This document shows, piece after piece, positions 45,756-58,267 of a DNA stretch of 64,000 nucleotides. Source of the DNA: Thereva unica (Eukaryota > Arthropoda > Insecta > Diptera > Therevidae). The position numbers and the translations under genes were made by a program. Within the stretch, counting starts at the first letter, position 1; the number at the start of each line of letters is the position of its first letter. The notes beneath the pieces are model-generated. The model made no database searches and was not told the DNA's origin. It was given only the letters and a program-made list of their open reading frames with translations. The stretch lies in contig OX465281.1 in the NCBI GenBank assembly GCA_949987705.1, forward strand, positions 98,364,326 through 98,428,325, read 5' to 3'.

Positions 45756-46541
45756 ATGGCTACAAACAAATCAAACACACTACTCGAGTCACTTAAAACT
45801 AAAGCTAGCTCACGTGCAGACAGAATTACGAAATTTAAGGTGAATTCTAGCAAAACAGCAAAGGATAAGCGTACAGTATCCTTTCTCAATGCCCGTCTTC
45901 AATTACTGGAAAGCTATTGGGCTCAATTCGTCGAGTCTTATGATGAGCTTAATGAAGTTGTTACGGGAGACCAAAGAGCAACCGAGGAAATCTTGAAGCA
46001 AGATATCTTCTCACTAGTCGAATGTGCTTACACAGAAGCAATAAGTTGGCTGAAAGAAGAGTTAGAACCTCTTCAATCATCTCATGACTTATCGATGAAT
46101 TTTACACCTACTGCTAGTAATAATAATGCTGTGCAGCTACCTAAGATCAACTTACCAAGCTTTGGTGGCTCATATCTCGAATGGCCCTCGTTTCGAGATA
46201 CTTACCGATCACTGATCCATGACAATCATACTATAGCTGAAATACAAAAGATGCACTACTTAAAATCATCTTTAACGGGGGAAGCCTTTAAACTCGTACA
46301 ACATCTGGCGATAACTTCGGAGAATTATCAAGCAGCCTGGGAAATATTGATCAATCGGTATGATAATACCCGAGTACTGGTAAATGCTAACATAGTAGCC
46401 TTGGTCACCATTCCAAACATGTCAGCTGAGACAGCGCCAGAACTCCGTCGAGTTCTTGACGGTTTCACCCAAGCAGTTAAAGCGTTGGAAAACTTGAAGA
46501 GGCCTATTGAACATTGGGTTTACATATTTCTTGTCAACTAA
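45756..46541 (+). pseudogene. BEL/Pao gag, N-terminal part
   Basis: 261 codons. The DUF1759-type gag core is clear: LPKINLPSFGGSYLEWPSFR at residues 128-147, followed by KMHYLKSSLTGEAFKL. The helical N-terminus (residues 35-70) has SFLNARLQLLESYWAQF. Gag forms the particle that carries the RNA. The frame is lost near 46,520, where the reading passes to the next frame through VYIFLSTKLDPVTRRDWE, so a single-base change probably broke a longer gag-pol ORF. Confidence 0.85.
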
Positions 46542-48363
46542 ACTTGATCCAGTCACACGCAGGGATTGGGAAACCTCGCTAAAATCATCCACGCATATAC
46601 CTCAGTTTGCTTCGTTGAAAACGTTTCTGGAAGGTCGCATCCATACACTTAATGCACTTACACCGACTCTTCCCATAAATAAGAAGAATATGTCATCTCA
46701 TCGTTCTTCTCCTACAGTAACTAAAAGTCACCACTCAACATTATCACCAGTCTGCAGTCACTGTCACCGAAATCACTTCATACTTTTTTGCCGCCAGTTC
46801 AGGTCAAAAAGCCCTGAAGAACGATTAGCGCTTTTGCAAACCAAGAGGCTCTGCACCAATTGCCTTAGAATAGATCATAAAGTTACGGATTGCCAGTCGA
46901 CTAAGCGATGCCAGCTTTGTCAGCAGAAGCATCACACGATGGTACACAAAGCCGTTACCAACCAAAAACCTAATGGCTCAGCTTCTACGCCAGCTACCTC
47001 ATTAGCTCATTCGGCGGAAACTCCTCTAGTTCGCAAAATCAGTGCGCATCTAACAAATAACTCACAATACCCGTCGTCGGTCTTATTAGCAACTGCTATG
47101 GTGTTTATAAAATCAACAGATGGTAGAATCATCAAAGCTCGAGCACTCATAGATCCAGGATCCGAATCCAACTTTACCACGACTTCGTTAGCCAACTTAC
47201 TTCGACTACCCAAACAAAAGATACACGTTGTTGTTGAAACAGTCGGAGAGGTCGAGGTCGGACGAGCCAGAACGTCTGTCTCTTATGAAGTCATATCTAC
47301 TGTAAACCAGCACACTTCATTTTACGTTGATTCGTTACTTCTATCCAATATAACACGTTTACTCCCGACACATGACCTACCTACCAGTCACTGGCCACAC
47401 TTGCAAGGGCTACCATTAGCTGATCCTGAGTTTCACACTTCATCTCGTATAGATATTCTTCTAGGAGCCGAAATCTACGCTCAAATCATTCAGGCAGAGA
47501 TACTACGCGGACCAGCTGGATCCCCTACAGCCCTGCTAACTTCTCTAGGGTGGATCCTGCTCGGAGGTATCAGGGTTCCCACCTCTCCTACTATTGTGGT
47601 TCGTAGCTGCCACACAACATCTATTGAGATTGATGCTCTTCTATCTAAGTTCTGGGAAACGGAAGAACTACCTTCTCCACCTCAACTCACTCCTGCTGAA
47701 GCTGAATGTGAACAACACTTCATAGATACTCATTATCGTACTCCTGAAGGACGCTATGTTGTTCATCTACCCTTGAGGTCGTCACGGAATAATTTAGGCG
47801 GCTCTCGACGAGCAGCTCTTACTACCTTATACAAGTTAGAACGTCGGTTTGATCACGACCCTCAACTGCGTGAGGATTATACTAACTTCATGAACGAATA
47901 TAGCGAACTTCGGCATCTGGAACCTGTCTTGTCAGAAGACAGTCATGGGGACCATGTCTATTATCTTCCTCATCATGCAGTGCTTAAGATGAGCAGCACT
48001 ACTACTAAGCTGCGTGTTGTCTTTAACGCCTCTCAACGCTCATCTACAGGCATCTCGCTCAACGACATTTTGCATACAGGTCCTAAACTTCAGACAGATG
48101 TCCGTGCAGTCATACTACGATGGCGATTATTTAAATATGTTTTTACTTCTGACGCAGAAAAAATGTATCGTCAGATACTCGTTGACTCCCAAGACACGGA
48201 CTTACAGAGAATTTTATGGCGTTCCAATCCAACTCAACCAGTACAATGCTATCGATCAAACACAGTCACGTACGGCACAGCTTGCGCACCATACTTAGCA
48301 TGTCGAATATTTCAACAGATAGCCAATGACTATGTACCCACTAGGGGCATCAGTACTACGTAA
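46507..48363 (+). pseudogene. BEL/Pao gag zinc knuckles, protease, RT N-terminal half
   Basis: 618 codons. Cys/His clusters at residues 83-95 (CSHCHRNHFILFC) and 116-129 bind nucleic acid. The aspartic protease motif ALIDPGSESNF is at 213-223. The reverse transcriptase starts near 501 with KLRVVFNAS and has its first catalytic Asp in TSDAEKMYRQI near 549, then TYGTACAPYLA. The frame ends at 48,361 by a shift just before the YVDD box; a few codons look deleted after NDYVP. In BEL elements these domains form one polyprotein. Confidence 0.9.
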
Positions 48364-49867
48364 AAACTTCTACGTTGACGATGCTTTGTTCGGATCATCT
48401 AATCTACACTCTGCGATACAAATACGCAAAGAGATCCGTCAAGTACTACAACTCTGTGGATTCAAATTACGCAAGTGGTTATCGAATCATCCGGACCTTC
48501 TCGCTGATATTCCGGATCAAGATAAGGAATCAGTTAATGCATCTAAACTGTTACGTGATACGCAAGTCTCTGCACTGGGCATCAAATGGGACCCATCTTC
48601 GGATAAGCTGAGCTGCAAAATGCAGTTGTCTTCCGCAGCCAACATAACTAAACGGTCCATTCTATCGACCATAAGTCAAATCTATGACCCACTAGGCTGG
48701 TTGTCGCCGAGCACAATCAAAGCAAAGATCTTCTTACAACAACTATGGTTGGCAAAATCAGGATGGGACGACAATCTTCCAGACTCAATTGTCGCTGCTT
48801 GGATCAGTTATAAGGCAGATCTATCACAACTTCGTGATGTAACTATCCAACGTTGGGTAGGAATTGATGACTCTTACATTGGATTAGAGTTACATGGCTT
48901 TTGTGACGCATCATTATCAGCGTATGGCGCAGCTGTTTACCTTCGCGTAATACAGGATTATAATATCATCCAGGTATCACTACTTGCAGCTAAAACAAGA
49001 GTCAGCCCTATAAAAACCATTTCGCTGCCAAGACTTGAGCTATGTGGTGCAACCTTATTAACTGAACTCGTATCTTATGTCCAAGACAGCCTCGACTTTC
49101 ACCAGATTCCTGTTCATGCATGGAGTGATTCCACAGTTGTTTTAACATGGTTACGAGAACATCCAGCGCGTTGGAAGGTATTCGTGGCCAATCGGGTCAG
49201 TTTAATACATCAGAAATTACCCCACGCTACTTGGCGACATGTATTATCTGAACACAATCCTGCCGACTGTTTAACAAAAGGGATCTCCGTTGAACAATTA
49301 AAAATTCACTCGTTATGGTGGTCTGGACCACAATGGCTGACAACGAACTCCACTACGTGGCCGCTGATGCCAACATCCACCTCATCTGCTGCATTAGTTG
49401 ATGAAGAAAAACGCCCGAATATCTCGTTACTATCCAGAGGTGAAATAAAAGAATTTCCACTGCTCAGCAGATACTCCAATCTTCGGAAACTGTTACGTGT
49501 TACAGCTTATTGTTGTCGCTTTTACACTAACGCGAAGCCGAATGCGGAAAAATTTACTGGAAATCTTAAAATAGCAGAACTTAACTCAGCCTTGTTACGA
49601 CTCATTCGCTTAGTGCAATCACACTCATTTTCCAAGGAAATTTCTAAATTAGCGAGTGGCAAAGCACTTCAAGCATCCAGCAGCATCATCCGCCTAAACC
49701 CAATCTTAGATAAAGAGGGTATTCTACGAGTCTCGGGTAGGTTAACAAACTCGCTATTGCCTTGGGATGAAAAATATCCGATTATCTTGCCAAAAGATAC
49801 TCACCTCACACAGCTGTTAATCGATCATGCCCACACTGTTTATAAGCCGACGAGGAAACTGTTCTAA
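48326..49867 (+). pseudogene. BEL/Pao RT catalytic half, RNase H, integrase start
   Basis: 513 codons. It opens with PLGASVLRKNFYVDDALFGS, the reverse transcriptase active site (YVDD, residues 16-19). The connection domain follows, then RNase H with LHGFCDASLSAYGAAVYL, LPRLELCGATLL, WSDSTVVLTWL and HNPADCLTKG. The last part is the linker and the first histidine of the integrase zinc-binding site (LIDHAHTVY). It overlaps the previous piece by 38 bp in another frame. The true start of translation would be upstream; the Met at 48,326 is incidental. Confidence 0.9.
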
Positions 49868-50210
49868 ATTATACAGTGATAACGCCACGACATTTGTGGC
49901 GGCTAACAAAGAACTAAGTCGCCAATTTCAATGCGCCTTACAAGAAGCTCAAATTCCTGAAGCCTTGCTCAACGACGGGACCGATTGGCAATTCATCCCT
50001 CCTGCTTCTCCTCACTTCGGAGGCCTTTGGGAAGCAGGAGTCAAATCTTATAAACATCACTTCCGACGCGTAGTAGGAGACCACATACTCTCTGTGGAAG
50101 AAATGTTGACGCTCACGACGCAAGTTGAGGCCTGCCTTAACTCACGTCCTTTATACGCTTTATCAGACGATCCAGCAGATATTTCAGCGTTAACGCCAGC
50201 ACATTTTTGA
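49843..50210 (+). pseudogene. BEL/Pao integrase core, internally deleted
   Basis: Continues after a deletion with CSKLYSDNATTFVAANKELS (second catalytic Asp) and SPHFGGLWEAGVKSYKHH (catalytic Glu). The zinc-binding Cys pair and first catalytic Asp are missing between HAHTVY and CSKLYSDN, so integrase cannot have worked from this copy. It stops at 50,210 by a further shift. Confidence 0.85.
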
Positions 50211-50575
50211 CTGGAGGCAATTTATCTACAGTTCCAACACCGACTAGGTTAGATTGTCCTAGTAACCGACTTACTCGATGGGAATTAGTTCAAAGGATGT
50301 ACGAAGATATATGGAGTAGATGGTACAAGGAATATATCCACCACTTACAACTTAGGAATACCTGGTTCCATGCACAAACTAACCTGAAATGCAATGATTT
50401 AGTGCTTATCAAAGACGATAAACTTCCTCCTTCCAAATGGCTCTTGGGCCGCGTTATTGAAGTGCATCTCGGTCCTGATGGCAACATTAGAGTCGTGACT
50501 GTCCGCCATAAAGATGGACTCTACAAACGCTCTATTACTAAATTATGTGTTCTTCCTGCGCACAGTCCAAATTAA
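50207..50575 (+). pseudogene. BEL/Pao integrase C-terminal domain
   Basis: 122 codons with RWELVQRMYEDIWSRWYKEY, LVLIKDDKLPPSKWLLGRVI and a TVRHKDGLYKRSITKLCVLP end, the C-terminal domain typical of BEL/Pao integrases. Overlaps the core frame by 4 bp. Confidence 0.85.
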
Positions 50576-50859
50576 CTGCTTACATGTGATTAACAACCGT
50601 TCTATCACTAACATATGTGTTTTACGGTTCATGCCACAATCTAATTGCTTACTTCATTTACAGTCAGGATTTCCAATCTTAACCAACAACAACCAACTTA
50701 CCACGAATTTAACTCCGTCCCTCACGGCGAGCGGATGCTCACCTCACGCTTACCTAACTCTACAGGTCATCAACTTTAAACCTTTGGCAATTGCAGCGTT
50801 CTTGGTCATTCATGGCGGGCGGAGTACTCATCATCGTCTAACTACGAGGCGGGCGGAAA
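50576..50859 (+). other. BEL/Pao 3' untranslated region with polypurine tract
   Basis: GAGGCGGGCGGAAA (50,846-50,859) directly precedes the 3' LTR and is the likely plus-strand primer. A related GGCGGGCGGAG lies 40 bp upstream. Confidence 0.7.
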
Positions 50860-51099
50860 TGTTCATGATCTACTACTTCATGATCTACTACTTCATGATC
50901 TACGACAACAAATTTTAAAAAAGGCCTTCAGCCATACAATGCATTGTTTCGTCCACTTTGTGCGTAGCTTTCAACCGTGTCAGACAGTTTTTGAGAAAAG
51001 GCCTTCAGCCCTACAATGTATTGCTCGATAAATAAAATCTAAATTCTAAGTTGTACTCAAACTATTCTTTTAATTAACGTGCATTTAAAGTAGTTTACA
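50860..51099 (+). repeat. BEL/Pao 3' LTR
   Basis: 240 bp, same as the 5' LTR except one substitution and a 6-bp deletion near 51,028. Followed by the CGTGG duplication. Confidence 0.9.
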
Positions 51100-51179
51100 C
51101 GTGGTAACGGTACAAAGGGTTGGACTTGGCCATGCCACATAAATAACGATAAATAAAATCAAAAACAAAAATTATTTTA

Positions 51180-51866
51180 TTTATCTCAACAGTAATAAAA
51201 TTATCCGTAAAAATTTCAAATTTCTACGAACTAATATAATACCTCACTCTCTCTCTCCAGACGCGAACGACGACAGTCGACAGTGATAGTTCCTTGTCTT
51301 TTTTGTGTGTTTCAGTGAATTAGTGGCGATGTGGAAAAAGTTTTTACGGTTTTTATAAAAATTTTAGAATTCTAAATAATTTATTTTTTATTTTTTCCCT
51401 TTATTTTATTTTAGTTTTAAATCATTTATTCAATTTTTCTAAAATTAACTTGACAGTGGTTCTTTTTGTTTGATTTTTGCTCCTTTAACTGTAATTTGAT
51501 TACGGTTTATGGAATCTAAAGAACACGTTTTTTGTTAGACATGTGCTTAACAGTTTTGTTTTATCCTGTTATTTCATTTAAAAATTCTGCAATTTTTGGT
51601 GTTTCCATTTAAATTAATTTGTTAATTCAGTGATTTTTAGGTCCTAATTCATTATTAAACATTTTTATCATCCTTTTAAATTGTTCCTGGCATTGTAAAT
51701 TGGCTAATCCAGGTCAGTGGGCGCGATTTCCGTGTTTTCATTTCCCCCTCACGAAGTTAAATTATATATATCTAAACAGTTTTTTGCTTGCCCTGTCTTT
51801 TATTCCTTGGAAAACTCCTTCCCCTGGTACCGAGTTCTGATTCGAGCCCTGCTTTTTGAGTCAAAA
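51180..51866 (+). other. Probable 5' UTR of jockey-like LINE
   Basis: A CT-rich start (ACCTCACTCTCTCTCTCC at about 51,242) is followed by AGACGCGAACGACGACAGTC and AT-rich sequence. No ORF. The 5' end at about 51,242 is inferred, since the ORFs of the LINE follow downstream. Confidence 0.45.
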
Positions 51867-52156
51867 TGAAGAACATGACGAGAGCCTCCGCACGACTCAT
51901 GGGGAAAAAGACTAGACACCCACGTCTAAAACAAATGATGGTCCCAAAAGGACGGAAGAAGGTACTAGTTCTAATGAACAAAGCTTAAAAAACCTCCGAG
52001 TAAAAAGAAACAGTGTGGTTCCAACAAAGAAAAAAAGAGAGTTGGCTCAAATTGCCCATCCCACTTCACCACAACCTAGTACAAGTTCCTCAGTTATCCT
52101 GAAACAAAATGTAAGCAACAAACCAATAGTAAAGCCTTCTGTGATTGCGGATAAAG
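51867..52156 (+). pseudogene. jockey-like LINE ORF1, first part
   Basis: ATG at 51,867 opens a lysine/arginine-rich stretch (MKNMTRASARLMGKKTRHPR) that ends in TAA at 51,987. A second frame from 52,015 carries KKKRELAQIAHPTSPQPSTS and PSVIADKA up to the hAT insertion at 52,157. The two frames are probably one ORF1 broken by an indel. Without the insertion the second frame continues at 59,966 for 22 more codons before a stop. Confidence 0.6.
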
Positions 52157-52256
52157 CAGTGGCGGTTCGTAAGATTCAGGATAAGGGAAGCAATGCGCAA
52201 GGCGAACGTTAAAAGTAAAAGTATCGAAACCTTTAAATAAAAAACTGCAAAATAAC

Positions 52257-54895
52257 CAGTGGCGGCTCGTCCTTAGGGGCTAGTGGGGCTTAGCCCCACC
52301 AGAAATTATCGATTAAATCATAATCATACATTTTTAATTATTTTCATTTTTGCAAAGAAGCAACGCAATTTTTTTTTGTAATTTATTACAATTTCTAAAA
52401 AAAATCTCAAAATAATACCCCACAAAAAAATTCGAAGTTGAACTTCATAAGAAAAGTATCAAAAACAAACCAAATAAAAAAACAAAAAAAAAAGAAAAAC
52501 TCTAAGCTCTCTTCGCTCTATCAAAATAATCGGGCCGAATCATAATGCCATTCCTATAGGAAAAATATATTTACATGTAATTCTCTACCCTCAGGGGCTA
52601 TCGTTGAGTCAGCCCCGAAAATGAACCATTTTGTATGCTAAATTTCTTGATTCAAGCGATTGATTCATGCACTTTTGTTCTACCAAGCGGGGCTAAAATT
52701 TATTAGCCCCGAGCGATGGGATTCTCTCACTGGCATATGGATTCTCTCGCTCTCCTGGGTTTACTCACGCACATAGAGTGCCAGTGTTGTCGATTCGGAA
52801 TTTTGCCTGCATTTGATACTAATTGGCCGAACATTTAGAAACTTTTTTTACACTTGTGGGTTTTATATACGTGAAGGGCTGATTTTATTTAGCCCGTAGC
52901 AAATATTTGGATATAAATTTAGTAATAAGTAGTAATAAAAAGGGAAATTCTTATTGGAAAAATGGCTAACTGGAGATTGAATTTTAACTGAAAGTTTCAA
53001 GTTTATTTAAGTGAAAAATGTGTGATTGCAAAATTACGGTAGATATATATTGAATTATTCACCAATAACACTGTTGTACAGCGAATTCTACCTAAGGTCG
53101 AGACTAAGCAGAATGGGTTCATTGTATTTAATTATGATATTTCGAAAAAGTTGTATGCAAATTCATAAAAAAATAACAAAGTTATTAATGTTTAAAGTTT
53201 GAAAAGAAATATTGTCCAATTTACTTGGTTTTTGGTATACGAGTGGTGAATAATTAATTAAAACGTTTTACGTTGTCAATATTTTATTATAATAATTAAT
53301 AATAAAGTTGTTAAAACGAAAATTTGACCAAAAAATGAAAAGAAAAGTTATAAATCGGCTCATTAAGCAGAATGTTTGCCTTGCGGTGTTCGAGTCAAAA
53401 GTAAAAGTAGATAAGGTTTATACCTGGCCAGATATAAAAGGGACGAAGTGACCTGGGAATGCTAAGGAACGGTATTTCATCGTTCAGACAAATTTTGAAA
53501 TAATAAACACGTGAACGAAAAACTAAATAGCGAAGTTTAACAAGTAAATAAACAATAACAAAAATATAAACACTAGACAATTTTTTGTTAATAACTCTTT
53601 AAATTTTATATAGAATTGTTTGAAATTTTGGATTCTGAATCGTCTTGATGTCCTTTACAAATGCTGTAAAGGGTTTTCTTAGGTAGTATTTAAAAATCGA
53701 TTCTGTACAACAGTGTAATTAGTATGTATTAAATTATTAGTTATTTAACTATTTGTTAAATATTAATATACCATTTTTTAATTATATACCTGTATTTATA
53801 TTTTTCTTAGATTAAATTTATATTGATTCAATTTTTGTTTTTGCTTCAAATGAATCACGTAGATAATTTATTGAAGAAAAAAAATTCTCCTTTGTTATTA
53901 GAAGCAAATTAGAAATTAAACGTTTAGGGCCGCATCAATCATTTGATTTTAAATTAATTTGCACTGCAAAATACTAAAGTAGAAAATTTTGGTCGGATTG
54001 GTGTTCCAAAAAAGAAATGGTTTACGATTAGAATAGAAAAAAATTCATTGTCTTGTTTTTATTGCGGTTTGTTTAGAGGAGAATCGGCTTGGACAAAAGG
54101 CGGTATCCGGGATTTAAAACATGTATCGGAAAAAATTAAAATCCATGAAAAAACCGCTACGAATTTAAAAAATGATATAAATTACCAAACCTTCTGGTTG
54201 GTCAATATTATCGCATTGATCGATGCAGGATATGCGAGTTCTATAGCGAAATATAAATAATCGTCAAGTATTGAGTCAAATTTTAGATATCTTAAAGTTT
54301 TGCGGTGGTCACAATTTTACTCATAGTGGCCACGATGAATGCGAATCAAGCAGTAATCGAGGAATATTTCCTGATATGGTTACATAAAACAGATCAATAG
54401 ATATCACATTCTATGACTACTTGAAGAATAATCAAATCGTAAAAACTCTTCAAAAATTAGTTACTTGAATGCTGTTTACAGGTTTATCTAGATAAACTGA
54501 AATCTGCATTTCAAGCAAAAGTTTGTGTATGTTCAATCTGATGAAACAGAATTAACAGATTACATTATCAATATGTAATAAATATGTATATTCCCGAGAT
54601 TCCAAATTGTAATGAAAAGCTATTGAATTGTTCGCGCAGCAAAAAGAACATAGGACAGATTATTAACATAAAACAGTTTAATTTCTCTTTTTTCTTTTAC
54701 TGATTTGTTGAATTTTTGTTTTGTTTTGTTAAATATTTTATTCTTTTATTTTATTCGTTTTCCAAAGAAGTTGAGCTTATATTCTTAAAATTAGTGGGAT
54801 AGGCCTAAATTTGATAGCAACGAATAGAGTTAAATTCCTTTTTATAAAATCATTTCTCAAGCCCCACCAAATTTTAGAGGCAGGAGCCGCCACTG
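52257..54895 (+). mobile_element. hAT element 2 inside hAT 1 (TSD AAAATAAC)
   Basis: TIRs CAGTGGCGGCTC and GAGCCGCCACTG, duplication AAAATAAC at 52,249-52,256 and 54,896-54,903. 2.64 kb with a decayed transposase on the plus strand. Its TIR differs from that of hAT 1 by one base, so the two are related families. Confidence 0.9.
53960..54400 (+). pseudogene. hAT transposase remnant, zinc-finger region
   Basis: The frame 54,048-54,260 has SCFYCGLFRGESAWTKGGIR, LKHVSEKIKIHEKTATN, the Cys-pair/His pattern of the TTF-type finger in ZMYM-like hAT transposases. The next frame (about 54,270-54,390) has ILKFCGGHNFTHSGHDECES and NRGIFPDMV, the region that usually follows. Frameshifts and stops break it. 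A transposase cuts the element at the TIRs; this copy could not. Confidence 0.8.
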
Positions 54896-55262
54896 AAAAT
54901 AACATTATAGTGGAGTCAGGTAATCAAAACATAACGAATTGTTTGGAATCTAAAAAAATAGGTTTGGAACATGTTAGTTATATCGAATACTATACGAAAT
55001 GGCTATTTTCTATTTCTAGCAACCAACCCGTAAAGGCCGTGACAAAATCGAAGCCGGTGTCTGTCAGAATCAAATGTAAACGTGCCAGTACTTATTAACA
55101 CAATGGCAGCTTCGGCTTGTTATTGTTTATTTGCAAAAATATGTACAAAGATACAGATCTTATTTCAGTACATTCATTAAAAAAACGATACATAAAAGTA
55201 CGGTGACACAATTTAAGAAAAAAAAAATTAATTAAAAATTTAAACTAACAAATAAATAAGAG

Positions 55263-57243
55263 AAAAAAAAATACGAGTGTGCGTAGGACCACACTTTAGA
55301 AGTGTTAACTTCTATGGCTAGTCTAAATGTCCAAATCAATCTTATTACAAGACGATAAGGATTAATATATTTTATTTATGAATATTCTGTTAAAGTTTAT
55401 TTACTTGTTAGTTATATATGCACTCCCTCCAAAATGTGTTGCAATGTTTGGAAATTAAACAATTTATCTTAAACTTATCACACAAAGATCGGACGATGGA
55501 TGACTGGGATAATGTAGTTTTTAGTAAAAATAGTAGATAATACATATATAGTAATAAATACATAGTACATAGTTCATAGGAAAAATGTAGTACATAGTAC
55601 TTGTCGTCGGGTTGATGCAATAGTCACGAAACAGAAATTTTTGCTATTTTAAACATTGTGCAAATATGCAAAAAAGTCATATTATATTCAGCCAAAGTCA
55701 CGGATCTAAATTTTTATGGGAATCCACTGGATTCATTTTGAATTCTTTCAGAACATAGTACATAATATGCAGTACATTGTATATAGTAAGTAATAGATAA
55801 TATATAATACATAGAAAATAATATAACATAGGGAAGTTAGGGAATGGAATTACTGGAAAAACTACTTCTACAGAAGCAGTTCAGTACTTCCACCCAGTAC
55901 AAAAAAGGCATTACATTAACACGGCGATGGCCTAGGCTGGGAAGTACTTCTTTTTTCCCTTCCATTTGGAAGTACTTATACTACATTTATTACTAAACTC
56001 ATAATGCAAAGTTATTATACTGTAAATTTTTATAATGTAATTTAGTTGGCTTAGGCGTGAAGGGGTGGGGTAGCTTGAAGTAAAATTAAGCGATTTATAT
56101 TTATATCATAAACATAAATTCAAATATACATATGTTTATACATTAAAGACATAAAACTTAATGGCTGAGACAACTGTGATGATTAACAAAGAAAACGAGC
56201 AGCTACGAAGTTTTTCAACACGCTTTTTGGGCGAAATCAAACGCTTGGTCACCAAACCCATTCTCCTCTGCATTACTTATAAGTCATTACAGAGAACACT
56301 AATTAAAGAAGTACTTCCAAATTGACTTCCCACAGTAAATACTTGCGATTTTCCCTACTGGGATACTACCTCAGATATGTACGTAAAATACAGATGCCCA
56401 GTCGAATAGGCGAAACGCCGAAACGTATTCCATGTCGCCGAAAGCGATTAATCCAAGCAAAAGATTTAAATATTGCAGCCATTTAGTTGGCTAGAGCATG
56501 GCAACTTTTAGTCGAGGTCCAGCAACAGACATCAGCGATGGTGACGCGCATTTTTGGTTCGCACCCGTTTCTGGGCACTTGTGCCTATGCAGCTGGCTAG
56601 AGCATGGCAACTTTTGGTTTAGCTCCACATAGAAACAGCAGCGTATAATTCTATGTGTGCGAGGAAAAATAGCCCGCGCTTGGTGAGAGGGATTCAAAAT
56701 TCATGTCATATTCTCGCACGCCATCGCACACAGCAGCGAATGTATGAATGTATGCAGACCCGCTCTCAAAATCCATGGCATATTCTCGCACCCATTCACT
56801 TCATATTTTCGCAATGCAGACGCCGCTCTTAGCATTCATTTCATCCTCTCGCATACATTCGCTGCTGTTTGCGATGGCGTGCGAGAATATGACATGAATT
56901 TTGAGAGCGGCGCGAGAATATAAAACGAATGCTGAGAGCAGCCTCTGTATTGCAACATTCAAACACAATCCCTCTCACCAAGCGCGGGCTATTTTGCCTC
57001 ACACACTTATAATTATACGCTGCTGTTTGTAAGTGGAGCTCAACTAAAAGTTTCCATGCTCTAGCCAGCTGCATAGGCACAAGTGCCCAGAAACGCGTGT
57101 AGCAACAAAATGCGCGTGTCGCCATCATTGCAGCAAGTGTCCAGAAACTCGTGTAGCAACAAAATGCGCGTGTCGCGAATTCTTTGTTTTACCCCCAGCG
57201 AAAAAGTGCCAAACGCGCCTAAAGAAGTTAACACTTCAAAAAA
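55263..57243. mobile_element. Helentron-like element Z3 (inverted)
   Basis: Reverse complement of Z1 and Z2, nearly identical over about 1.98 kb. It begins with an A run and CGAGTGTGCGTAGG (the 3' hairpin in complement) and ends GAAGTTAACACTTCAAAAAA. Its short frames repeat those in Z1 and Z2 and are palindrome artefacts. It sits inside the PIF/Harbinger-like element and so is younger than it. Confidence 0.7.
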
Positions 57244-57289
57244 TTGTATATATATAAAAGAAGAAAGTAGCTATTAAAGATAATTAATT

Positions 57290-58010
57290 AGAAAATTAGC
57301 TAAAACAAATTAAAATATAACAGTAAGTGCAGAGAAAAAGAAAAAAAAAGTTATATATTCATGCTTTAATTCGTCCTGTTAGTAATTAAATCGAAAAGCC
57401 GCCTCTTGAAAACGTTCATTGAATCGACACGTTGTAAACCCACTGGGAGGGAGTTCCATAACAGAGCTGCGGAGACAAAGAAAGAACGCTGCCCAACTAG
57501 TGTGCGGAAACGCGGAATAATCAAATTGTTGTTTCTGAGTGACTGTGACGACTGAACAAACTGATTAAGGTACGCGGGTTGGTACAATATATCATGAAGT
57601 AGACGCAAAAGCCTAAACTCACGATACTCTCTAAAGGAGCAGCCCAACACGGTGTTTGAATAAGGCGAAATGTGGTCGAACCGGCGTAAGTTATAAATAA
57701 AGCGTACACAATCGTTAAAGGCTACTTCGAGCTTATGAGCGCACAAAGAATCTAGGGAGGGGAAAATGGAGAGGCCCTGCATCAAAAGAGGTAAGAGCAA
57801 GGCTTTCACCAAATACAAGGGGATAGCCCTTTTAAGAAAACCGCAGTGGTATCTAAGTTTTGAAAGGAGCCCGTATGTTTTGCCAACAATTAAATTAACG
57901 TGGTCGCAGCAGGTCATACTACTATTTAGGACCACTCCAAGATTCCTCACTTTAAAAACGCAAGCTAGAGGAACCCCATTTAAGGAAATTGGCTTCGAAA
58001 TCCAATCAAA
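57290..58010 (-). pseudogene. CR1/jockey-like LINE, RT C-terminus, 5'-truncated
   Basis: The minus frame contains ISKPISLNGVPLACVFKVRN, LGVVLNSSMTCCDHVN, DCVRFIYNLRRFDHISPYSN and ALLWNSLPVGLQ, the conserved region after the reverse transcriptase palm. It ends at about 57,366 and is followed by a short A-rich 3' end near 57,290-57,350. Intact for about 200 codons but lacking all catalytic motifs. It abuts the MADF-like frame at 58,010. Confidence 0.8.
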
Positions 58011-58014
58011 TTAT

Positions 58015-58267
58015 ATTTGATATTCGAAGCCGCGACGGTTTAATTTGTTTGGAAAATCGAAGTAAGTTGTCCGATAATTTAAATTCAACTCAAGAATCAC
58101 ATTTTGAGGAAAAATTAATCGAGTTGGTTAAGGAAAACCAAAAATGTATATATAAAAAAGGGTGGAAAAAAATCAGTGGAATTTTAGGTATTCCGTTACG
58201 ATTGATGTCCGTGCATCAGCGCCAGCAAGTTATTAAAGCAACTTACATTCATTCTAAAGGTTTTTAA
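58015..58267 (+). pseudogene. MADF-like DNA-binding domain fragment
   Basis: The frame contains HFEEKLIELVKENQKCIYKK, then GWKKISGILGIPLRLM and ends SVHQRQQVIKATYIHSKGF, matching the helical pattern of MADF/SANT domains (E-L-I-x-x-V and W-x-x-I-x-x-x-L-G). Such proteins accompany PIF/Harbinger elements as a second ORF, consistent with the enclosing TIRs. The 5' end is cut by the LINE fragment. Confidence 0.6.

Larger units (their letters stand above)
44504..51099 (+). mobile_element. BEL/Pao LTR retrotransposon, both LTRs (TSD CGTGG)
   Basis: LTRs at 44,504-44,749 and 50,860-51,099 differ by a T/C change and a 6-bp indel. Both start TGTTCATGATCTACTACTTC and end GTAGTTTACA. CGTGG duplicates at 44,499-44,503 and 51,100-51,104. 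Inside are a 1-kb leader, gag, protease, reverse transcriptase, RNase H and a partly deleted integrase in BEL order. The element is young by its LTRs but its coding region is frameshifted at several points. Confidence 0.95.

Noticed and set aside
44504..51099. Endogenous retrovirus with envelope
   Set aside because: Pol order and gag type are BEL/Pao, and no membrane-type frame lies between integrase and the 3' LTR.
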